Below, one piece after another: positions 1 to 8,713 of a stretch of 64,000 bases of DNA. A program made the position numbers and the translations under genes. How positions within the stretch are numbered: the first letter of the stretch is position 1; each line of letters opens with the position of its first letter. The notes below the pieces were generated by a model that made no database searches, was not told the DNA's origin, and was given only the letters and a program-made list of their open reading frames with translations. The stretch spans positions 1 to 64,000 of the forward strand of contig JACDAQ010000007.1 of assembly GCA_013695355.1 (NCBI GenBank), read 5' to 3'. This DNA comes from Candidatus Protochlamydia sp. GTDB taxonomy: Bacteria; Chlamydiota; Chlamydiia; Chlamydiales; Parachlamydiaceae.

Positions 1-142
1 CTTCAAAGCCCCGGGGTTGGCGTATCTAAAACGACCCAATATTATAATATGGGGTCTTTTTAGATCCGTCAACCGCGGGAGCTTTCAAGCTAGTCCAAAT
101 CCAATTTTTGAGTTCACTTGGGTATATACCCTAGTGAACTCA
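1..142. repeat. Inverted-repeat element, GGAGCTTTC family (copy 1, cut by window edge)
   Basis: Bases 1-126 are nearly identical to 44513-44638. The copy has the two family boxes, CAAAGCCCCGGGG near base 3 and CCGCGGGAGCTTTC near base 73, around a hairpin (gcgtatctaaa / tttagatccg). It continues into an outer arm ending ttcacttgggtata. The matching left outer arm lies before the window start. A further small palindrome, gagttcac / gtgaactc, spans 111-142. No gene is seen between here and 320. Confidence 0.75.
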
Positions 143-318
143 TAAATTGGGTAGATGCTGGTTACCTAAATGAAGTTTCATTAGAGTTAATTTAGGTATA
201 TATAAAGCAATTTTAGTATTTAAACAAAATTAATTTCATTTTTCCTTGACATTACTTAAAGCTCTAAAATAATACGACCAGTGAAGCCGTGCAATCACAA
301 TGATCAAAATACGTCTAT

Positions 319-336
319 GCCTATCCTTGGATAGGC
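319..336. terminator. Hairpin at the end of the EamA gene
   Basis: GCCTATCC-tt-GGATAGGC is a perfect inverted repeat overlapping the stop codon of the minus-strand transporter gene. No strong U-tract follows on the minus strand, so its role as a terminator is only likely. Confidence 0.4.
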
Positions 337-1250
337 TTAGCAATCCTTAAACCTTTTTGGTAGGTGAGCTTGAGCTCATCCTGATCAAAGAGGACTAATC
401 CGAAAAGCACTATTACAAAAGAGAGGTAAAACGGCCATGTGACGACCTCTCCAAGAAAATACCAGCCAAAAAGGGCTGTAAAAAGAGGGGTAGTAAAGCC
501 TGCAAAAGAAATAAAAGTTGCTGAATATCTTTTAAGAAGGGTTCCATAAAGATTGTAGCAAATAAGATTTGAAATAAGGATCAATAAAAGCGTGCATTCT
601 ACCACAATAGGGATATTTGTCACAGGAATTGGATTCCAGTCTTCAACGATCAAAGAATGGACCAGAGCTAAAGCCCCGCCGATAAACATGCTTGTGCCAT
701 TTGCTGTCATAGGAGGCAATTTGTGTTCGTTTACTAGCTGCATTAAAACTATCCAACCATACACACTGCAAATTGCTGCAGCCATCACAGACATTTCAGG
801 CCAGGAAAAAATAAGCTGACTGCCATTTGCTTCAGCTCCTTTTTCGCTCATTAAAATGGGCAAGAATCCTAAAAAGCCGATAAAAAGGCCCATCCATTTT
901 TTTGGTGTCAGTTTTTCTGAAAAAAGTAGATAGCAGAACAGAGCAGATAAAAATGGGGACAGGCTATAAATAAAGCAGGTTTTGAAAGAGGTGAGATATT
1001 TGAGCCCCCAGAATTCAAAGACGTTAGTTAGATAAATATTTAGGCAGGCTAACTGAAAAATTCTCCACCATGTCTTTCGGTCAAAAGAGAAGGTTTCCTT
1101 ATTTACAATCCACTGATAGGCCAGCAAAATAAAGCCTGCCAATAGCATACGGGTGCCCACTAGAAAAAAGGGTTGGGCATATTCCAAGCCAGTCTTGGCT
1201 ATTGTAAACACGCTAGCAAATAATGCATATAACAGGATCACATAAAACAT
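321..1250 (-). CDS. EamA/DMT-family transporter, possibly a SAM/SAH exchanger
   Basis: A 309-residue inner-membrane protein made almost entirely of about ten hydrophobic helices in two repeated halves. This is the drug/metabolite transporter (EamA) architecture and its usual length. The first helix pair includes the stretch LLYALFASVFTIAK. In Chlamydia a protein of this superfamily exchanges S-adenosylmethionine for S-adenosylhomocysteine. That role is an inference here, and interesting because a SAM synthetase gene lies 5.6 kb away. An aggtag ribosome site sits before the ATG at 1250. The gene stands alone, divergent from the response regulator. Another small-metabolite substrate is equally possible from sequence alone. 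Confidence 0.8.
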   Translation of the reverse strand: MFYVILLYALFASVFTIAKTGLEYAQPFFLVGTRMLLAGFILLAYQWIVNKETFSFDRKTWWRIFQLACLNIYLTNVFEFWGLKYLTSFKTCFIYSLSPFLSALFCYLLFSEKLTPKKWMGLFIGFLGFLPILMSEKGAEANGSQLIFSWPEMSVMAAAICSVYGWIVLMQLVNEHKLPPMTANGTSMFIGGALALVHSLIVEDWNPIPVTNIPIVVECTLLLILISNLICYNLYGTLLKRYSATFISFAGFTTPLFTALFGWYFLGEVVTWPFYLSFVIVLFGLVLFDQDELKLTYQKGLRIAKPIQG

Positions 1251-1643
1251 AGCTACCTAGTTTCAATTTGTATAAATCCCTCGATGTTTGCCCGGTCTTT
1301 TATCAGCTAGGTTATTCTATCTAGCAAAAATTGCATGAGGGGTTATGCAATTTGAGGTGATAAGGCAAAAAAATTACTCAAACAATAATATATCCAGATT
1401 AAAATTAAAAGAAAAAATTGATTTTAGAAAAAATTTATTTAATTAACAAAATTTTAACATAATTTTTAAGAATTATAAACAACAAATTGTTTTAATATGT
1501 TTATAAGGTTTATAATAAAGCTTTGAAAGCCAGTGAATTTCATTTCGTTTTATAATTTTTCTTTTCATATTTCTTGAATCGAACATGAAAATAAGTTATA
1601 AGAAACGACTTCAAAAACATAAATTAGTTTAGAGGGATATAAT
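1251..1643. other. AT-rich divergent intergenic region
   Basis: About 390 bases without a gene separate the divergent transporter and response-regulator genes. The right part is extremely AT-rich, with runs of A and T. One perfect hairpin, AAATTGCAT / ATGCAATTT, spans 1328-1352. It probably holds both promoters, but I cannot assign -35/-10 boxes with confidence. Confidence 0.5.
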
Positions 1644-2333
1644 ATGCAAAAAACAAAAATGCTGCTAATTGAGGACGAAGAAGACATCGCCTCTCTTATC
1701 AAATTGCAGGCGGAATTAGCAGGCTATAAAGTTCATGTCGAGGCTGATGGTTTGAACGGATACATGGCGATTGAAAAAGAAAGGCCCGATATTATTGTGT
1801 TGGATATCATGCTTCCTGGCCTAAATGGGCTGGATGTATGCCGCAAAGTGAAGAATAATCCTGATTTGAAGAATATTCCAATCATTATTATTTCAGCCAA
1901 AAGCGAAGAATTGGATGTCGTTTTAGGCCTTGAATTAGGCGCGGATGATTATGTTGCCAAACCTTTTTCTTTAAAAGTGCTTTTTTCAAGAGCGAAGGCA
2001 GTCTTAAGGCGTGGACAAGAAGGGGAAAAAGAAGCCAAGGTCCTAACATTTGGCGACTATGTAATGGAAGTAGACCGTTACTTATTGCGTAAAAAGGACA
2101 AGTCTATTGCATTGACCCTTTCTGAATTCGGCATCCTGCGGCGCTTACTTTCTAACCGAGGGAAAGTTTTGACCCGCAATCAATTGCTGGATGATGTACA
2201 AAATGATGAGGCTTATATTATTGACCGGAATATTGATGTGCATATTGCTTCATTAAGAAAAAAGCTGGGTCCGAACTTTGATGGAATTGAGACGGTGCGC
2301 GGCGTGGGTTACCGGTTTAAGGACGAAGACTAG
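1644..2333 (+). CDS. OmpR/PhoB-family response regulator
   Basis: A 229-residue two-domain regulator. Residues about 5-118 form a receiver domain with the acidic pocket E10/D11, phospho-acceptor D54 (VLDIMLPG), S84 and K106 (AKPFS), so all phosphorylation residues are present. Residues about 130-227 form a winged-helix DNA-binding domain ending GVGYRF. No histidine kinase is adjacent, so it is an orphan. The Chlamydiaceae orthologue is plausibly ChxR, an atypical OmpR regulator that works without phosphorylation; this protein keeps the canonical residues. The start is the ATG at 1644, after agagggatata. A few AT-rich bases follow before an inverted-repeat element. Confidence 0.9.
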   Translation: MQKTKMLLIEDEEDIASLIKLQAELAGYKVHVEADGLNGYMAIEKERPDIIVLDIMLPGLNGLDVCRKVKNNPDLKNIPIIIISAKSEELDVVLGLELGADDYVAKPFSLKVLFSRAKAVLRRGQEGEKEAKVLTFGDYVMEVDRYLLRKKDKSIALTLSEFGILRRLLSNRGKVLTRNQLLDDVQNDEAYIIDRNIDVHIASLRKKLGPNFDGIETVRGVGYRFKDED

Positions 2334-2389
2334 ATTTAAAGATGCAAAGGGTTGATTCAAGGTCTCTCTTTGTTTGTCTACTTCACAAT

Positions 2390-2500
2390 TATTAGCTCAC
2401 CTTACGCAAAAAGAGCAAAATGAGAAGCAAGGGATTTTGAAAGATCAATTAATTCAAAAAGATTGCTTATTCATCTGCTCCTTTTGCGTAAGGCTAATAT
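2390..2500. repeat. Inverted-repeat element, CTTACGC family (copy 1)
   Basis: The left arm (attagctcaccttacgcaaa, then agcaaaatgagaagcaag) and the right arm (ctccttttgcgtaaggctaat) are mostly reverse complements. The same arms recur at 28017-28188, including the inner stretch gggattttgaaa.atcaatt. The right arm lies inside the 3' end of the minus-strand NFACT gene. Confidence 0.8.
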
Positions 2501-3863
2501 TCCTTTTTTTGATCGTCTGCAACCGCTGATCGTCAGTATGAACCCGCATTGTTTTATGTTTAGAAATTTGAACTTTGCCGGGCTGCGACCCTCCTAAACG
2601 AGAAACGAATTTTTTCTGCGTTACACACACTTCGCCCTCCTTTGCGGCTTTGGCTTTGCTATGAAAAAGGGCCAGCTGGAGGGCATCCTCAAGCGTTTCA
2701 TTATCCGGCTCCTTGCCTTTTGTCTTTATGACTATGTGAGAACCTGAGACTCCATTTATATGAAGCCACCAGTCATTTCCATTGGCTAAGGAAAAAGTCA
2801 ATTTATCATTGGACTGCGCATTTTTACCCGCCCATATCACCATTCCTGCTGCAGACCAATATTCATGATAAGGCAAGCTTTTTTTTCCCTGTGCTGCATT
2901 CGAAGCCTGCTTTCTTAAAGCTGGCTTAAGCGGTAGTAAATCTTCTAAACGAACAATCGATTCCAAAGCCTCTAAATTTGAAATGCACTTTAATATTTTT
3001 GCATTAATAAGTTCTACCTGATGGTTTAAAGGGACCAAGCCTGCCTGCAGTTTTTTTGCGCGTCGATATTCTTTTGCTATCAGCTCTTGCGGATGTAGCT
3101 TCGGGTCGAGAGCGAATCTTTTTTCGGTTTCATTGAGCCAATCCCAAAGCTTTATTTCAGTCATGCCCTTTCGTAACTGAGAATAAGCGGCCTTTAATAG
3201 ATCCCCATCATGTTTAACTTTTTCCCAAGCCGAGCATTCCTCTAAATTTTTTATTAATTTATCTTTTGAGTTTTTTAGCTTTTTTAATATTTTTTCAAAG
3301 TAAACAATAAGGGAGCGTTTTTCCTGTTCAAAATAAACTTTTTCATCCCATTTCTCATAAAAATGTTCTATTTCAGTAGAATTTGAGAATAAATTTTCAG
3401 TATCGCCTTCCTTATGAAATCTAATTGCTGGTTCATAAATTGCTTGTTTAGAAGGAAATAAAGAATAAAGAATGCGGCTAAGTGAATCTAAAATATAAAA
3501 GTTGGGGTGTTTTGAGAAAAATTCAGTGATAAAATAAACTGATTTTTTTTGATCACAAAAAGAAAATTTTACTATTTTATCATGATTAATCTGTTCGATC
3601 GATTGAAGGGTCATTCCGAATAATTTCTTATGTAACGGATGAAAAAATGAACGAATTTGCCTGTTGTTTAATGATAAATGAAAACGAACAGGTTGAGTGA
3701 AGCAAAAAGAAATAGCCTTATGATTTCCTTGCTTTAAAAAATGAAAATTAAACTTAGAAAGGGTAACTGCAGAGCATGATGTGAAAGTGGAATGAGAAAG
3801 TTCTTGGCTAAGCTCAGAGACAAGCAGACTAATTTGAGATGCGCTAAAATGAGGAATATTCAT
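2454..3863 (-). CDS. NFACT-family protein (RqcH/Tae2/FbpA-like)
   Basis: A 469-residue protein of the NFACT family, whose members bind tRNA and stalled 50S ribosomes in ribosome quality control. The N-terminal NFACT-N part (1-~170) is divergent. A charged helical and coiled-coil middle spans ~175-300. The NFACT-R domain (~325-455) is well kept, with WWLHINGVSGSHIVIK and the block LGGSQPGKV. In RqcH a conserved Asp-Arg pair near residue 97 is needed for tail synthesis; here the equivalent appears to be D95-K96 (NHDKIVKF). The last dozen residues (around LTQKEQMN) are encoded by the arm of an inverted-repeat element, so the original C-terminus was probably different. Older annotations would call it fibronectin-binding protein. 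Confidence 0.8.
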   Translation of the reverse strand: MNIPHFSASQISLLVSELSQELSHSTFTSCSAVTLSKFNFHFLKQGNHKAISFCFTQPVRFHLSLNNRQIRSFFHPLHKKLFGMTLQSIEQINHDKIVKFSFCDQKKSVYFITEFFSKHPNFYILDSLSRILYSLFPSKQAIYEPAIRFHKEGDTENLFSNSTEIEHFYEKWDEKVYFEQEKRSLIVYFEKILKKLKNSKDKLIKNLEECSAWEKVKHDGDLLKAAYSQLRKGMTEIKLWDWLNETEKRFALDPKLHPQELIAKEYRRAKKLQAGLVPLNHQVELINAKILKCISNLEALESIVRLEDLLPLKPALRKQASNAAQGKKSLPYHEYWSAAGMVIWAGKNAQSNDKLTFSLANGNDWWLHINGVSGSHIVIKTKGKEPDNETLEDALQLALFHSKAKAAKEGEVCVTQKKFVSRLGGSQPGKVQISKHKTMRVHTDDQRLQTIKKRNISLTQKEQMNKQSF

Positions 3864-3910
3864 ATATAATGAATAACATTTTTTATGATTATTTACTATT
3901 TAGTAATAAT

Positions 3911-3936
3911 CATCCAGCCGGTAACCCGGCTGGATG
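3911..3936 (-). terminator. Terminator-like hairpin
   Basis: A perfect GC-rich inverted repeat, CATCCAGCCGG-taac-CCGGCTGGATG, starts about 10 bases beyond the stop of the minus-strand gene at 3946. A moderately T-rich stretch follows on that strand. Confidence 0.6.
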
Positions 3937-3945
3937 AAGAAGGGA

Positions 3946-5085
3946 TTATAATGTTGTTGTAAAGATTGCAGATTTAAGCATTCCATCAATATACTGTGAA
4001 ACAGATTTTTCTTTTACAATATTTTTCATATTATTTTCGATTTGTTGATCACCAAAATCTATTCCTTTCGAAGAACCATTTATATCAATTTTACTTTTTA
4101 GATCGCTTACTTTTGCTGTAAGCATGGTTAGTTCCTGGTGATAGGCTCTATTCATATAATTCGCAGCTACTTCTGCTGTCAAGTCACCCTTTAAAATACC
4201 ATTCAACAAGTCTTTTCCAAAAGTCCGTAAATTAAATTCCATAATTCCATCAATATCATTGATTACACTATTTGTTATATCACATAAGTTAAATAGTCTA
4301 TTCAAACTTATTTTTGTTCCTTTAAATAAAATTTCACCTTCAATTTTGTTAAGTTCATTATTTTGATTAACGATTATTTTATTGAACAAAGAAATGTGTG
4401 CTCTTTGACTTCCATAGGGAATTTTTACATCAGAATATTTACTAGGCACAACGTACTGCCGGGCTGCATATTCATTTATATTGTTTTTTTTTGGAAAATT
4501 ACATCCATATAATTCATCTTTATTGTTCTGAATAAATTTACAAAGCTCACCGTATAATTCCAATCTTTTGGCAATATGAAGTTTTCCTGCATCAAAATAG
4601 TCTTTTTTAGTCAAATCTTGCGCATAATTAATATTGTCAGACTGCCTATTATCAAAAGATTTGTCTGCAACAGAGCCCCTCAATTTAACAAATTTAAGCG
4701 TATTTTCTTTATTTTCTGAGGTTTTTATTTCATTTGAATTTACCAGAGTAGATGTCTTTTCTCTTATCTTTTTCTCTGGTTTTTGAAAAGTTTTGAACTT
4801 TTCTTCTATAAATTGAGTAGTTAGATTTTCAGTTGTTGTATTATTAACTTGTACTAATGAAGGATAAGCTTCTGTAGGTTTTAAAGTTTCCTGTTTAACT
4901 AAATGCTTAAATTCTTTTTGATTAAATGAACTTTGATTTTTTGCTTTAGTATCTTTGCTTATAAAATCGACAAGTCTTATTCTTTCTGTAGGTGAATTAC
5001 CATTTTGATATTGATAATGATTATTATAATTATTATTGTTAGGTTGAACGTAATTTTTATTATAATTACTAGTATTAATGCTCAT
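3946..5085 (-). CDS. Hypothetical Asn-rich protein
   Basis: I do not recognise this 379-residue protein. Its first ~30 residues are rich in Asn, Tyr and Gln (QPNNNNYNNHYQYQNGN). Residues 50-170 are Lys/Thr/Glu-rich and probably disordered. The C-terminal half (~175-379) is more globular and helical. There is no signal peptide or membrane segment. Its low-complexity composition and AT-rich DNA resemble lineage-specific proteins of amoeba-associated chlamydiae, and the next gene is an F-box/LRR protein. A secreted-effector role is possible but unsupported by any domain. Expression is probably monocistronic, with a hairpin just downstream. Confidence 0.7.
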   Translation of the reverse strand: MSINTSNYNKNYVQPNNNNYNNHYQYQNGNSPTERIRLVDFISKDTKAKNQSSFNQKEFKHLVKQETLKPTEAYPSLVQVNNTTTENLTTQFIEEKFKTFQKPEKKIREKTSTLVNSNEIKTSENKENTLKFVKLRGSVADKSFDNRQSDNINYAQDLTKKDYFDAGKLHIAKRLELYGELCKFIQNNKDELYGCNFPKKNNINEYAARQYVVPSKYSDVKIPYGSQRAHISLFNKIIVNQNNELNKIEGEILFKGTKISLNRLFNLCDITNSVINDIDGIMEFNLRTFGKDLLNGILKGDLTAEVAANYMNRAYHQELTMLTAKVSDLKSKIDINGSSKGIDFGDQQIENNMKNIVKEKSVSQYIDGMLKSAIFTTTL

Positions 5086-5312
5086 TTGATTCTCTTGTAT
5101 TAATTGTTTTTACTATTTAAAGTTTAATAGTAAACTAGTAGTATAAATGTAAAAAAAATTAAACATAAAGATTCGAACAATACAGATAATCTATAAATAA
5201 AAAAAGTTATTAATGATTATCGTGATTATATTTAGGCAGTATAAAGGGAAAGTTGCTAAAAGTATGAATCAGGATAGGATATTACAAATTTTGACTATCC
5301 CGCGAGATTTGA

Positions 5313-6770
5313 TTAAAGAAGGGATCGAGGCTCAAATTTAAACTTTTTCAATTCTAAGCTTTTTGCTTTTGCTTGAAATTCAGGTGTTAATGGATTGCTT
5401 CTATATAACTCCAATTCTTTTAAATGATCCTCAAGCAAATACAAAAATGTTTGAATGGTTTCATCGTCTAAAAAAGGACAGTCGCTCATTTTAAATTTTG
5501 TCAGTTTGCATGTTTGTGCAATATCAAGAAGACCTTCAGTTAAGAAAAGTTTTTTGTCGTCAGAGTTGAAATCAAAGACAGGTAAATAGCCCAATTCTAA
5601 GGATTCTAAATTAGGAAAGTGTTGGGCGAGGTCGTTAAATAAGTGTTCATCGCATAATCCGCAGTAAGCAAAGGTCAAATTTTTTAAAAGTTCTGATTTG
5701 CGAGAGCCATCTTTTTCTGCAGTTAAAAGACGAATGGGATATTGAGTGGTCAAAGGGCAGCCGGTTATTTTGAATGATACCAAATTTTTAGATTGTTCAA
5801 TGAACGGGTAAAATCCGTAATCAGATAAACGCCCTAAGCCACAACTATTTAAATATTCAAATGCGTGAAGAGCATGTCCTGCAGCAGCTAATGCAAACAA
5901 TGCTTCATCTGTCATTGGACAGTCGATGATTTTTAATTTACGGAGCTCGGGTGTACGACTGCTTAAAACGATAATAAAATCATCAAAAGTTTTATTAGAA
6001 CATGAATTAAATTCAACCGAGTCTAGATTGGGGCATTTGTCTAGAAAAAGGGCCAAGCCGGCAGGGGTAAAATTTATGCCATGAAAGACAATATTTTTAA
6101 GTTCCGATCCATTTTCTGAAAGTAAAAAAAGATCATTATCATTTAAATTCATTTGATGACATTTTAACTCAGCTGGGTGAAATCCCGATTTGGTGATCAT
6201 TCGGCGCACAATGACATCATTAGCAATTTCATTTAAAATAAAGGAATGGTGGCTAAATAATCCATTCAAAATAGCTTTTTGATTAATAGCGGAATAAAAT
6301 TGTTTGCACGTAATACCAAGCCGGCCAAGATCTTTCCAGCTTTCAATACTATTTTGAAAAATTAATCCAAGAATTTCATGTGGAAGACGGTTGGCAGAAT
6401 AGCCCGATGAGGTTTCTTGAAAAAGTATCGGTATCTCTTTCTCTTGTGTTTTTTGAAAACGAGAGGAGGGGTTAAAAAATTTTTTAGAGTATTGAAATAA
6501 TTTTACTACTGATTGATGCATCTCTTGGTGTCTAGTGGGTAAAAAAATTTCATCATATTTTCCATTTATAAATTTAATTTTCGCCTTATCTGTTATATAA
6601 GAGGCAAGAAATTTATTACGATCATCCGGAAAATAACTAGCGATGGCTTTAAATGATGCGTTGGATTGGCAAAGTTCTCTAAGATAGGAGGGTGTCACAT
6701 CCGTAATTATTTTATTGTCTTCATTTTTTGGTATGACTAATTTATTAGGCAATGAAATACTATTAATCAT
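5313..6770 (-). CDS. F-box and leucine-rich-repeat protein, putative effector
   Basis: A 485-residue protein with an F-box-like motif at ~128-168 (NRLPHEILGLIFQ, then DLGRLGITCKQFYSAI), the pattern by which eukaryotic F-box proteins dock on Skp1. It is followed by irregular leucine-rich repeats from ~195 to 480 with units such as NLDSVEFNSCS, ELRKLKIIDCP and NLESLELGYLP. This is the FBXL-type architecture: F-box for the SCF ubiquitin ligase, LRRs for substrate. Such proteins are not used by bacteria themselves, so delivery into the host (probably by type III secretion) is inferred. The first ~120 residues have no recognised domain and could hold the secretion signal. It lies between an unknown gene and metK on the same strand. 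Confidence 0.8.
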   Translation of the reverse strand: MINSISLPNKLVIPKNEDNKIITDVTPSYLRELCQSNASFKAIASYFPDDRNKFLASYITDKAKIKFINGKYDEIFLPTRHQEMHQSVVKLFQYSKKFFNPSSRFQKTQEKEIPILFQETSSGYSANRLPHEILGLIFQNSIESWKDLGRLGITCKQFYSAINQKAILNGLFSHHSFILNEIANDVIVRRMITKSGFHPAELKCHQMNLNDNDLFLLSENGSELKNIVFHGINFTPAGLALFLDKCPNLDSVEFNSCSNKTFDDFIIVLSSRTPELRKLKIIDCPMTDEALFALAAAGHALHAFEYLNSCGLGRLSDYGFYPFIEQSKNLVSFKITGCPLTTQYPIRLLTAEKDGSRKSELLKNLTFAYCGLCDEHLFNDLAQHFPNLESLELGYLPVFDFNSDDKKLFLTEGLLDIAQTCKLTKFKMSDCPFLDDETIQTFLYLLEDHLKELELYRSNPLTPEFQAKAKSLELKKFKFEPRSLL

Positions 6771-6850
6771 TTTATTCTCGGTAAATTGTGATATCTATTT
6801 AGTTTATTCGTTTATTAAAAAAAATGCAACCCATTTTTATTACACTAATT

Positions 6851-8026
6851 TTATGTTTGTAAAAAGGATTCCTGCTTGATTGCATTCAACAAGGGGATGA
6901 CCCGATCAGTTTTCTCCCATGGAAAATCATCACGTCCGAAATGGCCTTCATAAGCTGTATGCCGATAAATGGGACGCTTTAAGTCAAGCATTTGAATGAT
7001 GCCTTTAGGAGTAAGGTTAAAAATTAAAGGGATTGCATGGCTTAAAAGAGTTTCGCTGACGACGCCGGTTCCAAAAGTATCGACTTTAATTGAAATGGGA
7101 TATGGAATACCAATTGCATAAGAAATTTGGATCTCGCATCGTTTTGCTAATTTGGCAGCAATAATATTTTTAGCCACGTAGCGAGCGGCATAGGTAGCGG
7201 AACGGTCCACTTTAGAGGGATCTTTGCCTGAAAAAGCTCCTCCACCATGCTTGGCCATTCCTCCATAGGTATCGACAATAATTTTACGGCCAGTCAAACC
7301 GCAGTCAGCTGCCGGACCGCCAATGACAAAACGGCCTGTAGGGTTAATATAAAATAGGGTATTCTCATCAATAAAATGGGGCGGGGCGAGGGAGCGGACA
7401 ATTTCTGTCATAGCATGAAAAAGGGCCCCCTGGTCTATTTCTTCATTGTGCTGAGTGGATACAACGACTGTGTGGATACGGACAGGTTGAAAGTTTTGGT
7501 CATATTCCACTGTAACCTGCGATTTGGCATCCGGGCGCAAAAACTTTAATATCCCTTTTTGCCTTTTTAGGCGAAGTTCGCGGACAATTGCATGGGCAAG
7601 CATGATCGGAAGAGGCATGAGTTCCGTCGTTTCATCGGACGCGTAGCCGAACATAATTCCCTGATCGCCCGCTCCCTGTTCTTTGAATGGGTTTAATTCT
7701 TCATTAACCCCTTGAGCAATATCGGGAGATTGTTTATTAATAGCAATCAATACGCCGCACGATTGGTAGTCAAATCCTAAGGCCGGATCGTCATAACCAA
7801 TTTCCTGAATAGTTTTTCTAACAATTTCCTGATAATCGATTGAAGCCTGCGTCGTGATCTCCCCCGCTAAAAAAACAAGGCCCCTTGACACCATGGTTTC
7901 ACAGGCAACCCTGGAGTGAGGATCTCCCTCTAAACATGCATCAAGAATGGCATCTGAGATTTGATCCGCAACCTTATCAGGGTGTCCGATCGAAACTGAT
8001 TCAGAAGTAAAAAGAAAATGAGACAT
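6851..8026 (-). CDS. metK: S-adenosylmethionine synthetase
   Basis: A 391-residue enzyme of normal length that makes S-adenosylmethionine from methionine and ATP. Family motifs are present: the N-terminal [13 protein letters not shown], the hexapeptide region [12 protein letters not shown], and the P-loop-like [16 protein letters not shown]. Cytosolic. It starts at the ATG at 8026, divergent from a small membrane-protein gene with a gap of 77 bases. Chlamydiaceae lack metK and import SAM from the host, so this lineage can make its own; a putative SAM-type transporter also lies in this window. Nothing is missing from the catalytic motifs. Confidence 0.97.
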   Translation of the reverse strand: MSHFLFTSESVSIGHPDKVADQISDAILDACLEGDPHSRVACETMVSRGLVFLAGEITTQASIDYQEIVRKTIQEIGYDDPALGFDYQSCGVLIAINKQSPDIAQGVNEELNPFKEQGAGDQGIMFGYASDETTELMPLPIMLAHAIVRELRLKRQKGILKFLRPDAKSQVTVEYDQNFQPVRIHTVVVSTQHNEEIDQGALFHAMTEIVRSLAPPHFIDENTLFYINPTGRFVIGGPAADCGLTGRKIIVDTYGGMAKHGGGAFSGKDPSKVDRSATYAARYVAKNIIAAKLAKRCEIQISYAIGIPYPISIKVDTFGTGVVSETLLSHAIPLIFNLTPKGIIQMLDLKRPIYRHTAYEGHFGRDDFPWEKTDRVIPLLNAIKQESFLQT

Positions 8027-8103
8027 AATATTATATTTATCCTAGAATAGTTAGAAATATATTAGTTTAAATCGCCTTTTTTTTTAAGTGGAATATTTAC
8101 TAA

Positions 8104-8523
8104 ATGGGTAAACACGCTCTATCTCTTAATTTTGATGAACTTTCATCCCATCTTGAGGTCAATTCGAATGAGGAAGTTGAAATAAGGGGCTTCCTTTATG
8201 AAACTCCTTCTGGAGAGGTAATCCTGGCCGCAAGCCCCCAGCTAAAAAGTTGCTGCATTGGATCTCCTGATAAAATATCCCGTCAAATTGTATTAAAAGG
8301 AAAATGGGAATCGGTTCCTCTAAAGAGGGCCGTGACCGTCCATGGTCGACTGGCAGCCGAACCTAAGTATAATGAAGGGCATGAATTGGTCCAGTTATAT
8401 GTGCTTGACCGACCGCTGATTATGCAATCAACCTCTTTTCCTTTTTGGTCGGTCATTTGTATCGCCGCTTTTTTCCTTATAATAGCGCTAATAAAAAAAG
8501 CCACCCTTAAACCCCTGAGCTAG
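8104..8523 (+). CDS. Small membrane-anchored protein, unknown
   Basis: A 139-residue protein with a soluble N-terminal region of β-strand character (~20-105, including VEIRGFLYETPSGEVIL and a CC pair at LKSCCIG) that could be OB-like. One C-terminal transmembrane helix follows at ~113-131 (WSVICIAAFFLIIALI) with a short basic tail. There is no signal peptide. It is divergent from metK and is followed by a palindromic repeat. I cannot assign a function; the two cysteines suggest metal or disulfide chemistry, but this is a guess. Confidence 0.65.
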   Translation: MGKHALSLNFDELSSHLEVNSNEEVEIRGFLYETPSGEVILAASPQLKSCCIGSPDKISRQIVLKGKWESVPLKRAVTVHGRLAAEPKYNEGHELVQLYVLDRPLIMQSTSFPFWSVICIAAFFLIIALIKKATLKPLS

Positions 8524-8562
8524 CAAGGGAGTATACCGAGCAAGATAAAACCAAATTGTTAT

Positions 8563-8653
8563 CCCTCTCTCTATGATCTCTGTAGGCTCTGTGGTAATAT
8601 TGTTAAAACCTAATAATAAACCACCGAGCCCACAGAGCTCACAGAGAGAGAGA
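8563..8653. repeat. Inverted repeat, CACAGAGA family (copy 1)
   Basis: The arms tctctgtaggctctgtggt and accgagcccacagagctc, followed by acagagagagag, form a long imperfect palindrome. It lies in the gap between the convergent small membrane-protein and murI genes. Similar CACAGAG / CTCTGTG sequences occur at 28190, 48847 and 61385. Confidence 0.7.
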
Positions 8654-8713
8654 AATAGATCGAGAGTTTTTAATTAAAATATACTCAATCTTTGACTTCA
8701 TAATTAGGTGTAA

